Positions 24,838-32,881 of a stretch of 58,327 nucleotides of DNA are shown here, piece after piece; position 1 is the stretch's first letter; each line of letters starts with the position of its first letter. A program made the position numbers and the translations under genes. The notes beneath the pieces were generated by a model. The model made no database searches and was not told the origin of the DNA. It saw only the letters and a list, made by a program, of their open reading frames with translations. Source of the stretch: Verrucomicrobia subdivision 6 bacterium (GTDB taxonomy: Bacteria > Verrucomicrobiota > Verrucomicrobiia > Methylacidiphilales > Verrucolacustridaceae); NCBI GenBank assembly GCA_947466515.1, contig CANIEM010000004.1:1-58327 (forward strand), written 5' to 3'.

Positions 24838-25230
24838 ATGGAAAGGGGGAACCTGATTCGGGATGAGGCGTTTAGCTTTGCGTTGCAGATCATGGAGTTG
24901 GCTAAAACGCTCAGGCAGAAGAAGGAGTACGAGCTGAGCTCTCAGCTTTGGCGCTCAGGGACCAGCATTGGGGCCAATGTGGAGGAAGCGCAGGCTGGAC
25001 AAAGCAGGGCAGATTTTATGGCTAAGATGACGATTGCGTCCAAGGAATCTCGAGAGGCTCTTTATTGGTTAAGGCTGGCGGGTAAAGGGAAAATTATTTC
25101 ATCCGAGGAAATGGCTCCAGTGCGAGAGCAGTGTGAAAGGATCGTTCGAATTCTGACCTCTATTGTGAAGACGGCTCGTGCGGGCAAAGAACAATCAAAA
25201 ATCAAAAATCAAGAATCTAAAACCCTGTGA
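24838..25230 (+). CDS. four-helix-bundle (S23-type) protein
   Basis: A 130-residue member of the S23/four-helix-bundle family: LIRDEAFSFALQIMELAKTLRQKKEYELSSQLWRSGTSIGANVEEAQAGQSRADFMAKMTIASKESREALYWLRLA. The GTSIGANVEEAQ motif is diagnostic. Family members sit in rRNA intervening sequences or as orphans beside many genes; their function is not known. The last 12 residues, SKIKNQESKTL, come from the AT-rich dispersed repeat. The TGA overlaps the GTG start of twin B glycosyltransferase as GTGA, so the repeat also supplies the coupling point. Confidence 0.88.
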   Translation: MERGNLIRDEAFSFALQIMELAKTLRQKKEYELSSQLWRSGTSIGANVEEAQAGQSRADFMAKMTIASKESREALYWLRLAGKGKIISSEEMAPVREQCERIVRILTSIVKTARAGKEQSKIKNQESKTL

Positions 25231-26306
25231 AACAGCTGGATTTCACCATCGTCACCCCCAGCTTCAAGCAGCTTGATTATCTGGGGTGCTGTATTGCTTC
25301 GGTCGCTGATCAGGGAGCGGAAAATGGAGGACGGAGGGCGGAGGACGGAGGACAGGAGGAAAGCGAGAAGGTGGGAAGGTGTGAAAGTGGGAAAGGGGCC
25401 CTGCTTCGCTCAGTCTCGGCAGGCTCGCAGAGCTACGCAGGGTTAGCCGGGCAGTTAAGCGTTGAACATATTGTGCAGGATGCGGGGAGTCCTGGGATTG
25501 AGGAGTTTGCGGAAAGGACGGTGGAGCGGCTTTTGCGGAAGTATGGGGGAGAGCGGGCGACGAGCCTTGAGGCCTTCGAACTTTTACATCTTCGCACACC
25601 CCACGGGTACAGCTTGCGAATCTTTAAGGAGAAAGACAGCGGGATGTATGACGCGGTGAATAAGGGATTGAAAAAGGGCACAGGAAAGATCTGTGCTTAC
25701 TTAAATTGCGATGAGCAGTATTTGTTGGGGACCCTGCGACTTCTTGAGAACATTTTTCAGACACAGATGAAAACCGAAGTAGTGTTTGGCGGGGTCGTGA
25801 TCGTCAACCCGCAGGGAAAACTTATTGCGCGGCGCGAAGCCTGCCATCTCTCAAATCCCCATGTGATGACTTGTCATCTTCCCAACTTTACGGCGGCGAT
25901 GTTTTTTCGAAGGGAATTACTGGAAAAGCGGTCGGCTTGGTTTGATGTAGCCTACCGAGATTTGGCGGACGCTGTGTGGGTATTGGCCCGATTACAAGAA
26001 GGAACCCAAATTGATCGAGTTTCTGCAATGACTACAGCTTTTACAGATACGGGGGCCAATATGAATCTTTCGCCAAACGCGCGGCGAGAGGCAAGGGAGC
26101 TTCGCGAGGCGGCACCGAGATGGATGAAGGTTTTAAAGCCGTGGTGGAAGCTCGTCCATCGTGCACGAAAGCTCCTGGAGGGACAATATTGGCCTAGAAC
26201 GATGGAATATGCGATGTACCTGGGCGGTGCAGGAGGCGAGCGGACAGAGTTTAAAGCCAAGCGGGCGAGCCCGCTTTGGTGGGATCGGCTTTACATGAAG
26301 AAGTAG
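25227..26306 (+). CDS. family 2 glycosyltransferase, twin B, with repeat-derived insert
   Basis: A 359-residue GT2 starting at GTG 25227. The catalytic half (DFTIVTPSFKQLDYLGC, VEHIVQDAGSPGIEEFAE, DSGMYDAVNKGLKKGTGKICAYLNCDEQYLLG) nearly equals twin A at 20055, but the second half shares only scattered residues. Between VADQ (residue 29) and VEHIVQ (residue 79) there are 49 residues where twin A has four. The extra DNA, 25314-25460, is made of intergenic repeat modules. The loop after the first beta strand and helix is a tolerant place for an insert, so the enzyme may still work. Confidence 0.9.
   Translation: MKQLDFTIVTPSFKQLDYLGCCIASVADQGAENGGRRAEDGGQEESEKVGRCESGKGALLRSVSAGSQSYAGLAGQLSVEHIVQDAGSPGIEEFAERTVERLLRKYGGERATSLEAFELLHLRTPHGYSLRIFKEKDSGMYDAVNKGLKKGTGKICAYLNCDEQYLLGTLRLLENIFQTQMKTEVVFGGVVIVNPQGKLIARREACHLSNPHVMTCHLPNFTAAMFFRRELLEKRSAWFDVAYRDLADAVWVLARLQEGTQIDRVSAMTTAFTDTGANMNLSPNARREARELREAAPRWMKVLKPWWKLVHRARKLLEGQYWPRTMEYAMYLGGAGGERTEFKAKRASPLWWDRLYMKK
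25314..25460. repeat. dispersed-repeat insert inside glycosyltransferase twin B
   Basis: This 147-bp stretch replaces 12 bp of twin A and keeps the frame. It contains the GGAGGACGGAGGGCGGAGG type module also seen at about 57410-57460, a GAAGGTGGGAAGGTGTGAAAG module seen at 26430 and 51610, and a hairpin module GGCCCTGCTTCGCTC...GAGCTACGCAGGGT very close to the intergenic one at about 54050-54105. Confidence 0.85.
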
Positions 26307-26513
26307 GAGCTAAGCGCTGGGGAGAATCTTTAATTTTTAAAAACTTCCTTCGGGTTTGCGTCGATTGCTCACGTCCCGCATTCGCGGGACGCGGAACGCA
26401 AAGGGATTACAGATGTGGGAATGCTGGAATGTGCGAAGGTGGGAAGGTAAGAAATCAGCAAAGTGTCCATGTAAGAAGGTGCGGAAGGCCAGGTGGAGTG
26501 GTAGTGTGGGTGG
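26307..26513. repeat. intergenic repeat mosaic
   Basis: No gene is seen. It holds a module with the perfect small hairpin GTCCCGC/GCGGGAC (about 26371-26390), flanked by TTTGCGTC and CGCAAAGGG, and the GATGTGGGAATG/GTGCGAAGGTGGGAAGG module. Both recur at 30.3-30.5, 53.8 and 57.2 kb. Confidence 0.65.
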
Positions 26514-28439
26514 ATGTTGCGATTAGGGATTTTGTGGATGGCGATAGGGGCGGCGGGGGTTTGGGCGCAAAACTCGCCGATTTCTGAGTTGAAATATGTG
26601 ACGGTGGCGGATTTGAGGTCTCAACCCCCACCGACGAGGCCGTGCTACGCAGAGGTGCAGGGATATTCGTGGCCAGGGGATGGGGGAGGTGGGTTCTTTT
26701 TTTGGGATGGGAAGTGTACGGAGGCCGATGAGGGTGGGGCGTATTTCAAGGCTGAGGGGGCAGATGAGGGGAGGTGGTTTCGGATTTTTGCGGGGAAGCG
26801 GGCTAGTGTGCTGATGTGGGGGGCGCGAGGGGATGGGAAGACGGACGACGCTCCAGCGATTCAGAGGGCGCTTGATTTTGTAAGTAAGGCAGGGTTTACC
26901 TTGTTGGAGTTTCCCCCCGCCACTTATGCGCTGAATCGGTGGATTGAGCCCGCAGGAAATGCGGCTTGGAGATATACGCACTTGGCGTTGGGCAGGCAGG
27001 CGGGGCCGCCAGTGCAGTTAACCATGAGAGGGCCTGGGGCAACCTTACTGAGCGTGGCAAACGGGCCTGAAGTAAATTCAAGCCGAAATACTATTCTGCA
27101 AATATACGAGAACATAAAGGAGTTCAGAGCTGAGGGATTAACTTTCGAGCGAAGGATGGAGCCAGGCTCTGGGAATTTTAGGCAAGGGGTGAATGTGACG
27201 GATAACACGGGGCAGGGGAATCTGCTGCAGGAGATTCCGACTCATCTAATCGGGTTCTATGATTGTACCTTTATTGATTGTCACAGGGCCCTGACGGTGG
27301 GGCGGGGACTTTTGCATCAGGGTATTGATCAGCTCGACGTGGTGGAATGCCGCTTTCTTTATCCGCGAGCGTCGAACTCCACGAGCAAGGATGGAGGGGG
27401 TCAAGTGGCATTGGCGGGTTGCGATGTGGAGAATCTGAATTGTATCAACAGCTACGCAGAGGGGTGTGACGAGAGTGGGGTGAATTCTCCTAATGGGTTA
27501 CCGAAGGACGGGTTCTGGTTCGGAACGGGAAGGCGGACATTGATTGATGGCTGTACGCTGAAGCGATTCTGGGTGGAGGGAATTGCAGTGTTCGATAACG
27601 AAGCAGGACTTTTTGTGGAGAAAATTGTTATTCCAGCAGAAGGGGAGACAGTTGAGCTAGCGCTCTCGAAGGGGACATCAGAAAAGTTGCTCGGGCTTTT
27701 CCCTGCTGGAGCAGCAGTTTATTTGAGTAAAAGAAACGGATATTACACCGTTGAAAAAACAGGAACCTTTAGTCTTACTTTGCGAAGGCAGGCTCAACCT
27801 TCCCCGATGATCCCTGGACCGAAGACAGGCGCTGAAGCGGTGGGTGTTTTCTGTAAATTGGCTAATGGAACGGCAGATGTCGTCACAAGAATCACCGCCT
27901 GCAACTTCGATGGCGCACCTGTCCTAGGAAGCCCAGACGGACAAAACTGTCTCAACCCAGCCATTCGGATTGAAGCAGGAGAGATCGTTATAAGTGAGAA
28001 TTCATTTATTTCTGCGAATGTTGCTTTATTAGGGTTAATGGATGAATCAGCACCTTATGGTCAAACGGGTTCATTGATTTCAAATAATTTCATACAAGAT
28101 GACGGTAAAAATAGGAAAGGGGCCCCGCGACGATGCCAAGTGGCTGTTGGCATTATTGGGGGAACGATTGAGGGAAATGCGTTCATAATAAAAGATCCAG
28201 ACGAAGGAGTAGATTTGACGTGTCTGTCAGTGGGTTGGGGTGCTGGTGGAAGCAGTGTATTAAGAGGAAATGTTTTTCGGAGTGCGAATACAGCTGGAGG
28301 GGGTAAGGTCAGTGCAATTGGTCGTAATAATCGGATTGGTAAAATGGTAGCGGATGGAAATGTGTTTGACGGGGTGGATGCTGGGGCGGCGGAAGATCCG
28401 GCGGCCAATTTTGAGGGGAAAAATATAAAAATACCATAA
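26514..28439 (+). CDS. pectate-lyase-like right-handed beta-helix protein
   Basis: A 641-residue exported protein. A signal peptide (LGILWMAIGAAGVWAQ) is followed by a tail-spike-like lead domain, then the Pectate_lyase_3 signature LMWGARGDGKTDDAPAIQRALDFV at about residues 99-122 and many beta-helix rungs rich in N, G and D (CINSYAEGCDESGVNS, ISENSFISANVALLGL, VLRGNVFRSANTAGG). Proteins of this fold bind or cleave polyuronides and other polysaccharides. In an exopolysaccharide locus it could trim, epimerise or anchor the polymer. Catalytic residues cannot be assigned by eye. Confidence 0.85.
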   Translation: MLRLGILWMAIGAAGVWAQNSPISELKYVTVADLRSQPPPTRPCYAEVQGYSWPGDGGGGFFFWDGKCTEADEGGAYFKAEGADEGRWFRIFAGKRASVLMWGARGDGKTDDAPAIQRALDFVSKAGFTLLEFPPATYALNRWIEPAGNAAWRYTHLALGRQAGPPVQLTMRGPGATLLSVANGPEVNSSRNTILQIYENIKEFRAEGLTFERRMEPGSGNFRQGVNVTDNTGQGNLLQEIPTHLIGFYDCTFIDCHRALTVGRGLLHQGIDQLDVVECRFLYPRASNSTSKDGGGQVALAGCDVENLNCINSYAEGCDESGVNSPNGLPKDGFWFGTGRRTLIDGCTLKRFWVEGIAVFDNEAGLFVEKIVIPAEGETVELALSKGTSEKLLGLFPAGAAVYLSKRNGYYTVEKTGTFSLTLRRQAQPSPMIPGPKTGAEAVGVFCKLANGTADVVTRITACNFDGAPVLGSPDGQNCLNPAIRIEAGEIVISENSFISANVALLGLMDESAPYGQTGSLISNNFIQDDGKNRKGAPRRCQVAVGIIGGTIEGNAFIIKDPDEGVDLTCLSVGWGAGGSSVLRGNVFRSANTAGGGKVSAIGRNNRIGKMVADGNVFDGVDAGAAEDPAANFEGKNIKIP

Positions 28440-28695
28440 GAAGAAGCGGCGAATACGCCGCGATTTTTCCCGCTTTCGCGGGACACGCGTACGCGTGGAT
28501 TTTGGATTCTTAATTTTTGATTAGGGAAAAGGTTAAGTTTAAAAAACGGACCTATTGCTTCCTACTTGTGCAGGATTACGAAGGGCGCCCGAGGCGGGCG
28601 ATTGCGGATGCTTGATGCTTAATTTTTGATTAAGGAAAAGGAGAGTGTGGGAGGGCGATTGCGCGGTTCTTATTTAACGAAGGGAAGGGAGCTGT
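28440..28695. repeat. intergenic repeat mosaic
   Basis: No gene is seen. Modules in order: GAAGCGGCGAATACGCCGCG, the small hairpin CCCGCTTTCGCGGG, ACACGCGTACGCGTGG (similar to 57320-57345), and two copies of the AT-rich module (TTTTGGATTCTTAATTTTTG at about 28498 and a second near 28610). Confidence 0.7.
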
Positions 28696-30243
28696 TTAGG
28701 CGAAGGAGTGGGTAGGGTGTTGTGCTGATTTAGTTGGGATTTGGGATTCGGGGGGACGGAAGGAGACAATTGCGATAGCGAGAAGAATGCAGAGCTGGGG
28801 AATAAAAAGCTGCATCGCGCCGAAAACCGTAAAAAATGCGAAGATAATTTGGATGATAAGGGATGAGGACCAGATTTGCGATGGAGTGAGTTGGGATGGT
28901 TTAATGGGCCAGATGTGTGCGATAACGTAAACAATAGAGCCGAGGCAAAGCGAAACAAAGGCGATAAAACCGACGGTACCGATAGGATGGTGAACAGCGA
29001 CCCAACCGACGTGATGATCCCGTTGAGTTATATAGCCTCGTGATTCGCTGAGGTCATCGGCCATAACATTCTTAGTGTAAAAGGATAGAGCAGTGTCGTA
29101 CATAATCTTGGAATCATATTTATAGCCGTCGCCAAGCATCCCAGCCTTTTCCATAAACTCCGCCTTGTATGTTTTTTGGATATTCTCGCGAAAATTGTCG
29201 GAACTACTGGTGGCCTCGGTGGCAATTTTGTTCCATTTTCCAGGAAACATAGAGAGAGTTCGCTGGATGGTGAGTGGGAGTTCGAATGCGGACCCCTGAC
29301 CGAGAACGAGAACGGCGATAATAACGGCGCCCAAAGGGGCGAGGATTAAAGAGGTCCAGCGAACGGAGAAAAAGAGGGCGCTGAAAGAAGCGACGACAAA
29401 GTTAACAAGATAAGAGCGAAAACCCGAGAATACAGTGCCGATAAGGGCAAGAATAGAGATAGCGGGCACAAAGAAGCGCGAAGGGCGGATCCACTCTTTG
29501 GGGCGAAAGTAGCTTAAAAGAACTAGCTGGATGCTGAGACAAACAGTGCCGAGAGAACCAATTCGAACAATATCGCTCTCCTTGCCGATTAGTGTGTTAG
29601 AAAAAGCCTCAAGGTTAACCCCCGAATATATTTTGAAGACTGCAGGTGCGATCGATGGAGCAAAAGAGGTGGCCAAGAAAGGGGTGAAATCGAGAAGAGA
29701 ACCGATGAGGTAAAGAAAGGGAATAGCTCGAAGCCATTTTTCATCAGGGGACTTGAACCAGAGAATAGCAGGGAGGGAAAGCATGCCACAAAGGATGGTA
29801 AAGGTCTTTCGTGCACCAGCTGAGCTACTACCAAGAGTCGCAATTCCAATATTTCCGCCCTTTCCCCAGTGATAAATTAGGATCGCCCCTATGGTGAGCA
29901 GTGGAGCCCAGAGGTAAGCAGGACCGAAGGTGAGAGCACGGCGATCGGTCATAATAAACTGGATGCAGACGTAACCGATGACCAAGAGGATGGAAAGTTC
30001 ATGAGGGGAAAACTTAACTGGAAGAATGTTGAGAGAACCCCCCAACGGCAGGCATAAGGGGATGGAGAGCCAACATTTTTCGCCAAGGGCGAAAACAAAG
30101 AGGAGAAGAGCGCCGATACCGAGTAGGGCGGCGAGGGGAGCGGTGTTGCCGCTGAGAACTTCAGAGATCAGGTATGGGGCGGCGATAAAAAAGGCCAGGG
30201 TGACGAGAGCCATAAGGACCTTTTGGGTGGTGAGGTTTTGCAC
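28696..30243 (-). CDS. Wzy-like O-antigen/exopolysaccharide polymerase
   Basis: A 515-residue polytopic membrane protein with about eleven hydrophobic helices over residues 10-330 and 425-495. A large hydrophilic loop of about 90 residues (TIQRTLSMFPGKWNKIATEATSSSDNFRENI to SRGYITQRDHHVGWVAVHHPIGTVGF) lies between the last helices. A big late periplasmic loop with an H-x6-G type motif is typical of the Wzy/WaaL superfamily. Its presence next to a Wzx-like flippase and many glycosyltransferases supports polymerisation of lipid-linked repeat units. Confidence 0.75.
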   Translation of the reverse strand: MQNLTTQKVLMALVTLAFFIAAPYLISEVLSGNTAPLAALLGIGALLLFVFALGEKCWLSIPLCLPLGGSLNILPVKFSPHELSILLVIGYVCIQFIMTDRRALTFGPAYLWAPLLTIGAILIYHWGKGGNIGIATLGSSSAGARKTFTILCGMLSLPAILWFKSPDEKWLRAIPFLYLIGSLLDFTPFLATSFAPSIAPAVFKIYSGVNLEAFSNTLIGKESDIVRIGSLGTVCLSIQLVLLSYFRPKEWIRPSRFFVPAISILALIGTVFSGFRSYLVNFVVASFSALFFSVRWTSLILAPLGAVIIAVLVLGQGSAFELPLTIQRTLSMFPGKWNKIATEATSSSDNFRENIQKTYKAEFMEKAGMLGDGYKYDSKIMYDTALSFYTKNVMADDLSESRGYITQRDHHVGWVAVHHPIGTVGFIAFVSLCLGSIVYVIAHIWPIKPSQLTPSQIWSSSLIIQIIFAFFTVFGAMQLFIPQLCILLAIAIVSFRPPESQIPTKSAQHPTHSFA

Positions 30244-30540
30244 GAGCCGTAGTGTAAGGGGTGTAGGAATGTGTGAAAGTAGGAATGTTCGAATGTGGCC
30301 CTACTTCGTCCCGCGGTTGCGGGACTACGAAGGGCTGGCGCCCTACTGTTGCTCACGACCCGCAGCTGCGGCCCCGACTCGGGTGCGGGGTAAAGCCGCA
30401 AAGGACGGAAAGGGAGATTGGTTATTGGAAATTGGGGAACGGATTGCTCACGTCCCACATTCCCGGCCCCGACGCCGGTCGGGGTAGAGACGCAGACGCG
30501 CCCTGGGGTGTGGGTTTTGAGTGACTCAGGCTATCAATAG
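30244..30540. repeat. dense intergenic repeat mosaic
   Basis: No gene is seen. Modules in order: AGGAATGTGTGAAAGTAGGAAT, the hairpin module GGCCCTACTTCG...CTACGAAGGGC (about 30298-30345) with an inner CCCGCGGTTGCGGG hairpin, CCCCGACTCGGGTGCGGGG, GATTGCTCACGTCCCACATTC, and CCCCGACGCCGGTCGGGG followed by TAGAGACGCAGACGCGCCC. The same modules recur at 52.9-54.1 and 57.2-58.3 kb. Confidence 0.75.
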
Positions 30541-30669
30541 TTCGACCGGCTCATCGAGGATGATGAGCCCTACCGGGGCTTGATCCCGCGGGTGGGCGCG
30601 GCCCTGAAGCTGGGCTGGGCAAAGGACGGTGGTCAGCTTCGGAGTAGTTTGCGCAATCGTGGGTCGTGA
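30541..30669 (+). pseudogene. possible remnant of a protein gene
   Basis: An open stretch of 42 codons without a start, bounded upstream by TAG at 30538 and ending in TGA. It reads FDRLIEDDEPYRGLIPRVGA, then ALKLGWAKDGGQLRSSLRNR and GS. Its composition is protein-like and unlike the surrounding repeat DNA. I do not recognise the parent gene. It may be the tail of a lost gene or chance. Confidence 0.3.
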
Positions 30670-30695
30670 AAAAGGAGGGGAGAAGACTTAATTTA

Positions 30696-31571
30696 TCATG
30701 ACGAAATCATGGGTTTGCGTAAAACAAAAAAGACATAGGATGGTGCAAGTTTCTGATGCCATTGGGTTCGGTGGTATCGATAATTCCAACCCGTCAATTT
30801 ACAGAAAAACTGATCGAGGGAGGTCCAGAACTTTGAGTTATAAGTATCGACCCCGCCACGATCTCTCAAGTGACGCAAGGGAGGGAATTCGAAATAAGTG
30901 CGATGAATAATTTCGAACCCCTTTTCCGTGAGCTCCTGGTGAAGCCATTCACGGGGAAACCCGCGCTCGCATGGGGCGAGGCCAACTTTGCGAGGAAGAT
31001 GCCAAGCTCCAAGAGTTGTGATGGGCTCTTTGAGGAGGCAGATTCCCCCAGGCTTTAACGAGCGAAACAGCTCCTGCAAGACATGCGAGACATTGGGGAT
31101 GTGATGTAAGACTGCGATGGTGACTGCGGTGTCGAAAAAGTTATCAGGGAAAAGTAGGGTGCCGTCGGTCTGGGCTTTCACATAGGATGTCGAGGGGTCA
31201 TTATGGAAGTAGCCATCAGCAGACTCGGCAATAAAAAGGTGTTCTATCCATTTTCGAACGGGCCGAAATTCCTCCCCGTTGCCGCTACCCAATCCGAGCA
31301 CCTTACCGAGGGATGAGCGCCCCTCAAGAGCCCAACGATAGCCAGCGGACCAGTGAAGAAAATCATTGTTGGGCATTCTTTTTTTGCCCTGATCATAAAT
31401 TTCAAAGCAAGCATTCTCCTCAAGACCATACCACTCACGGACTTCTTCTAAACTAAAGTCATTCCCGAATAGCTTGCGACCAGAGTAGTACTCCCCCAAA
31501 GAATAGGCTGATTGGCCTTGTGCCCTGGAGTGAGGCATGGGGTAAGATTTTTCAGTCGGTCCACGTGCCAT
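30696..31571 (-). CDS. class I SAM-dependent methyltransferase
   Basis: A 291-residue protein. SAM motif I VLGLGSGNGEEF (about residues 90-101), an acidic position after it, and LLFPDNFFDTAVTIAVLHHIPNVSHVLQELFRSLKPGGICLLKEP are the Methyltransf_11 pattern. The C-terminal part has aromatic-rich TYFEFPPLRHLRDRGG and could bind an acceptor. It probably methylates a sugar or a polyprenyl-linked intermediate of the polysaccharide locus. Confidence 0.88.
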   Translation of the reverse strand: MARGPTEKSYPMPHSRAQGQSAYSLGEYYSGRKLFGNDFSLEEVREWYGLEENACFEIYDQGKKRMPNNDFLHWSAGYRWALEGRSSLGKVLGLGSGNGEEFRPVRKWIEHLFIAESADGYFHNDPSTSYVKAQTDGTLLFPDNFFDTAVTIAVLHHIPNVSHVLQELFRSLKPGGICLLKEPITTLGAWHLPRKVGLAPCERGFPREWLHQELTEKGFEIIHRTYFEFPPLRHLRDRGGVDTYNSKFWTSLDQFFCKLTGWNYRYHRTQWHQKLAPSYVFFVLRKPMISS

Positions 31572-31684
31572 AGTTTCAATCTAAAAGGGGAAGTATGGGC
31601 AAGCAAACAATGTTTGGATAAAAGGTGCAACTACCGCAGATAGGGGGGTTGCTAAAAAGCGTAGAGGAAGTTAAATAATAGAGA

Positions 31685-32302
31685 GTGGATTATAGGCCGC
31701 GTGTCTTCGGATGGAATGAGGCGAGAGATCAGTGGAGATTTCTCGGGCATGAGTTGTTACTGCTAATCGATCGAAAACCGATGCGGTGGCTGGTGTTTCT
31801 ATTTGAGCCCTCTGCGGGGGTAATCATTTCTTATCGGATCGACCGTTCTGGCTACCTTTTGTTCGGAGCAAGTTGGACCGCATTAAGGATTTTATTGGCT
31901 CCTCTGAATACCTTCCTTGCGCTCTGGAGTTGTCGGCACGAGATTTGTTGGAAAGCTGAAGTAGGCAAGGGATTGCGGATCATGCATCCAACCCTAGGAA
32001 TTGTGATCCATGGCGAAGCTGTGGTAGGGGAAAACTGTGTGCTGATTGGTGGCAATAGCTTGGGAGGAAGAAGACCCATTCGGCGAGGCCAATTGGTCCT
32101 AGGCGATGATGTCGTTCTAGGAATTCACTCTTGTGTCCTCGGCCCCGTGCGAATTGGAAATGGAGTACAAATTGGGGCTGGGGCAGTAGTGGTTCACGAT
32201 CTAAAGGATGGTGCGGTAGCGGTGGGAATACCCGCGCGAGCTATTGGGAAGAAAAAAGAACGCAAGACGAAAAAGAAAAAAGCGGGCGGACGAGAGAGAT
32301 AA
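31685..32302 (+). CDS. hexapeptide-repeat acyltransferase (serine acetyltransferase-like)
   Basis: A 205-residue left-handed beta-helix acyltransferase of the CysE/WcaB type: ICWKAEVGKGLRIMHPTLGIVIHGEAVVGENCVLIGGNSLGG, then LVLGDDVVLGIHSCVLGPVRIGNGVQIGAGAVVVHDLKDGAVAVGIPARAIG. The histidine in IMHPTLG and the tight hexapeptide rungs are the active-site region. It starts at GTG 31685. The C-terminal 20 residues are nearly all K, R, E and G. In this context O-acetylation of a sugar is more likely than cysteine synthesis. Confidence 0.85.
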   Translation: MDYRPRVFGWNEARDQWRFLGHELLLLIDRKPMRWLVFLFEPSAGVIISYRIDRSGYLLFGASWTALRILLAPLNTFLALWSCRHEICWKAEVGKGLRIMHPTLGIVIHGEAVVGENCVLIGGNSLGGRRPIRRGQLVLGDDVVLGIHSCVLGPVRIGNGVQIGAGAVVVHDLKDGAVAVGIPARAIGKKKERKTKKKKAGGRER

Positions 32303-32434
32303 AAAAGGGAACCGCTGAAAGGAGAATAGGGTAAGGTGAGATTCTTCATCCGCGGGAGTTGGCGATATGAGTGAAAGAGGAAAAGGAAGAAATGAGTGGC
32401 GTGGACAAGGAGGGTGGAGAATGGCTAATTTGCA

Positions 32435-32881
32435 ATGGTGATTACCCACCCAAAAAATATTCATATTTCTAATGGGCGGGTAGCGCGGATGCTCATTTAC
32501 TTGTCGAAGCGTCGCAAAAGCCGTTTAGCTAAATTGATCTTTTTTCTGGCGAGCTGTGATTTCGGCGTGGAACTGCCCGAGAGTACTTTTTTACCTCATC
32601 CCCATGGGATTGTTGTGGGACAAAAAGTACGATTAGGAAAGGACGTGGTGATTGGGCATCAGGTGACACTGGGAGGAAGGGATTCCGATATGGGGAATAT
32701 GCCAGAGGTAGGCGACGGAGTTTATTTGGGAGCGGGAGCTAAGATTTTGGGCAAGCTTAAGGTGGGAGCCGGGGCAACGATTGGGGCGAATGCGGTGGTA
32801 ACGAGAGATGTGCCTGCGGGGGCGGTGGTGGTGGGAGCCAACCGGGTTTTGCCCAGCAAAAAGAGTGCCTACGCAATATGA
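32435..32881 (+). CDS. hexapeptide-repeat acyltransferase (serine acetyltransferase-like)
   Basis: A 148-residue, shorter relative of the preceding acyltransferase: FLPHPHGIVVGQKVRLGKDVVIGHQVTLGG, then PEVGDGVYLGAGAKILGKLKVGAGATIGANAVVTRDVPAGAVVVGANRV. HPHGIVVG is the typical active-site rung. The stop overlaps the next glycosyltransferase start as ATGA, so the two are coupled. It likely O-acetylates the sugar that the partner transfers. Confidence 0.87.
   Translation: MVITHPKNIHISNGRVARMLIYLSKRRKSRLAKLIFFLASCDFGVELPESTFLPHPHGIVVGQKVRLGKDVVIGHQVTLGGRDSDMGNMPEVGDGVYLGAGAKILGKLKVGAGATIGANAVVTRDVPAGAVVVGANRVLPSKKSAYAI

Noticed and set aside
24838-25230. S23-type gene as a sign of an rRNA intervening sequence
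   Set aside because: No rRNA sequence surrounds it; orphan members of the family are common.
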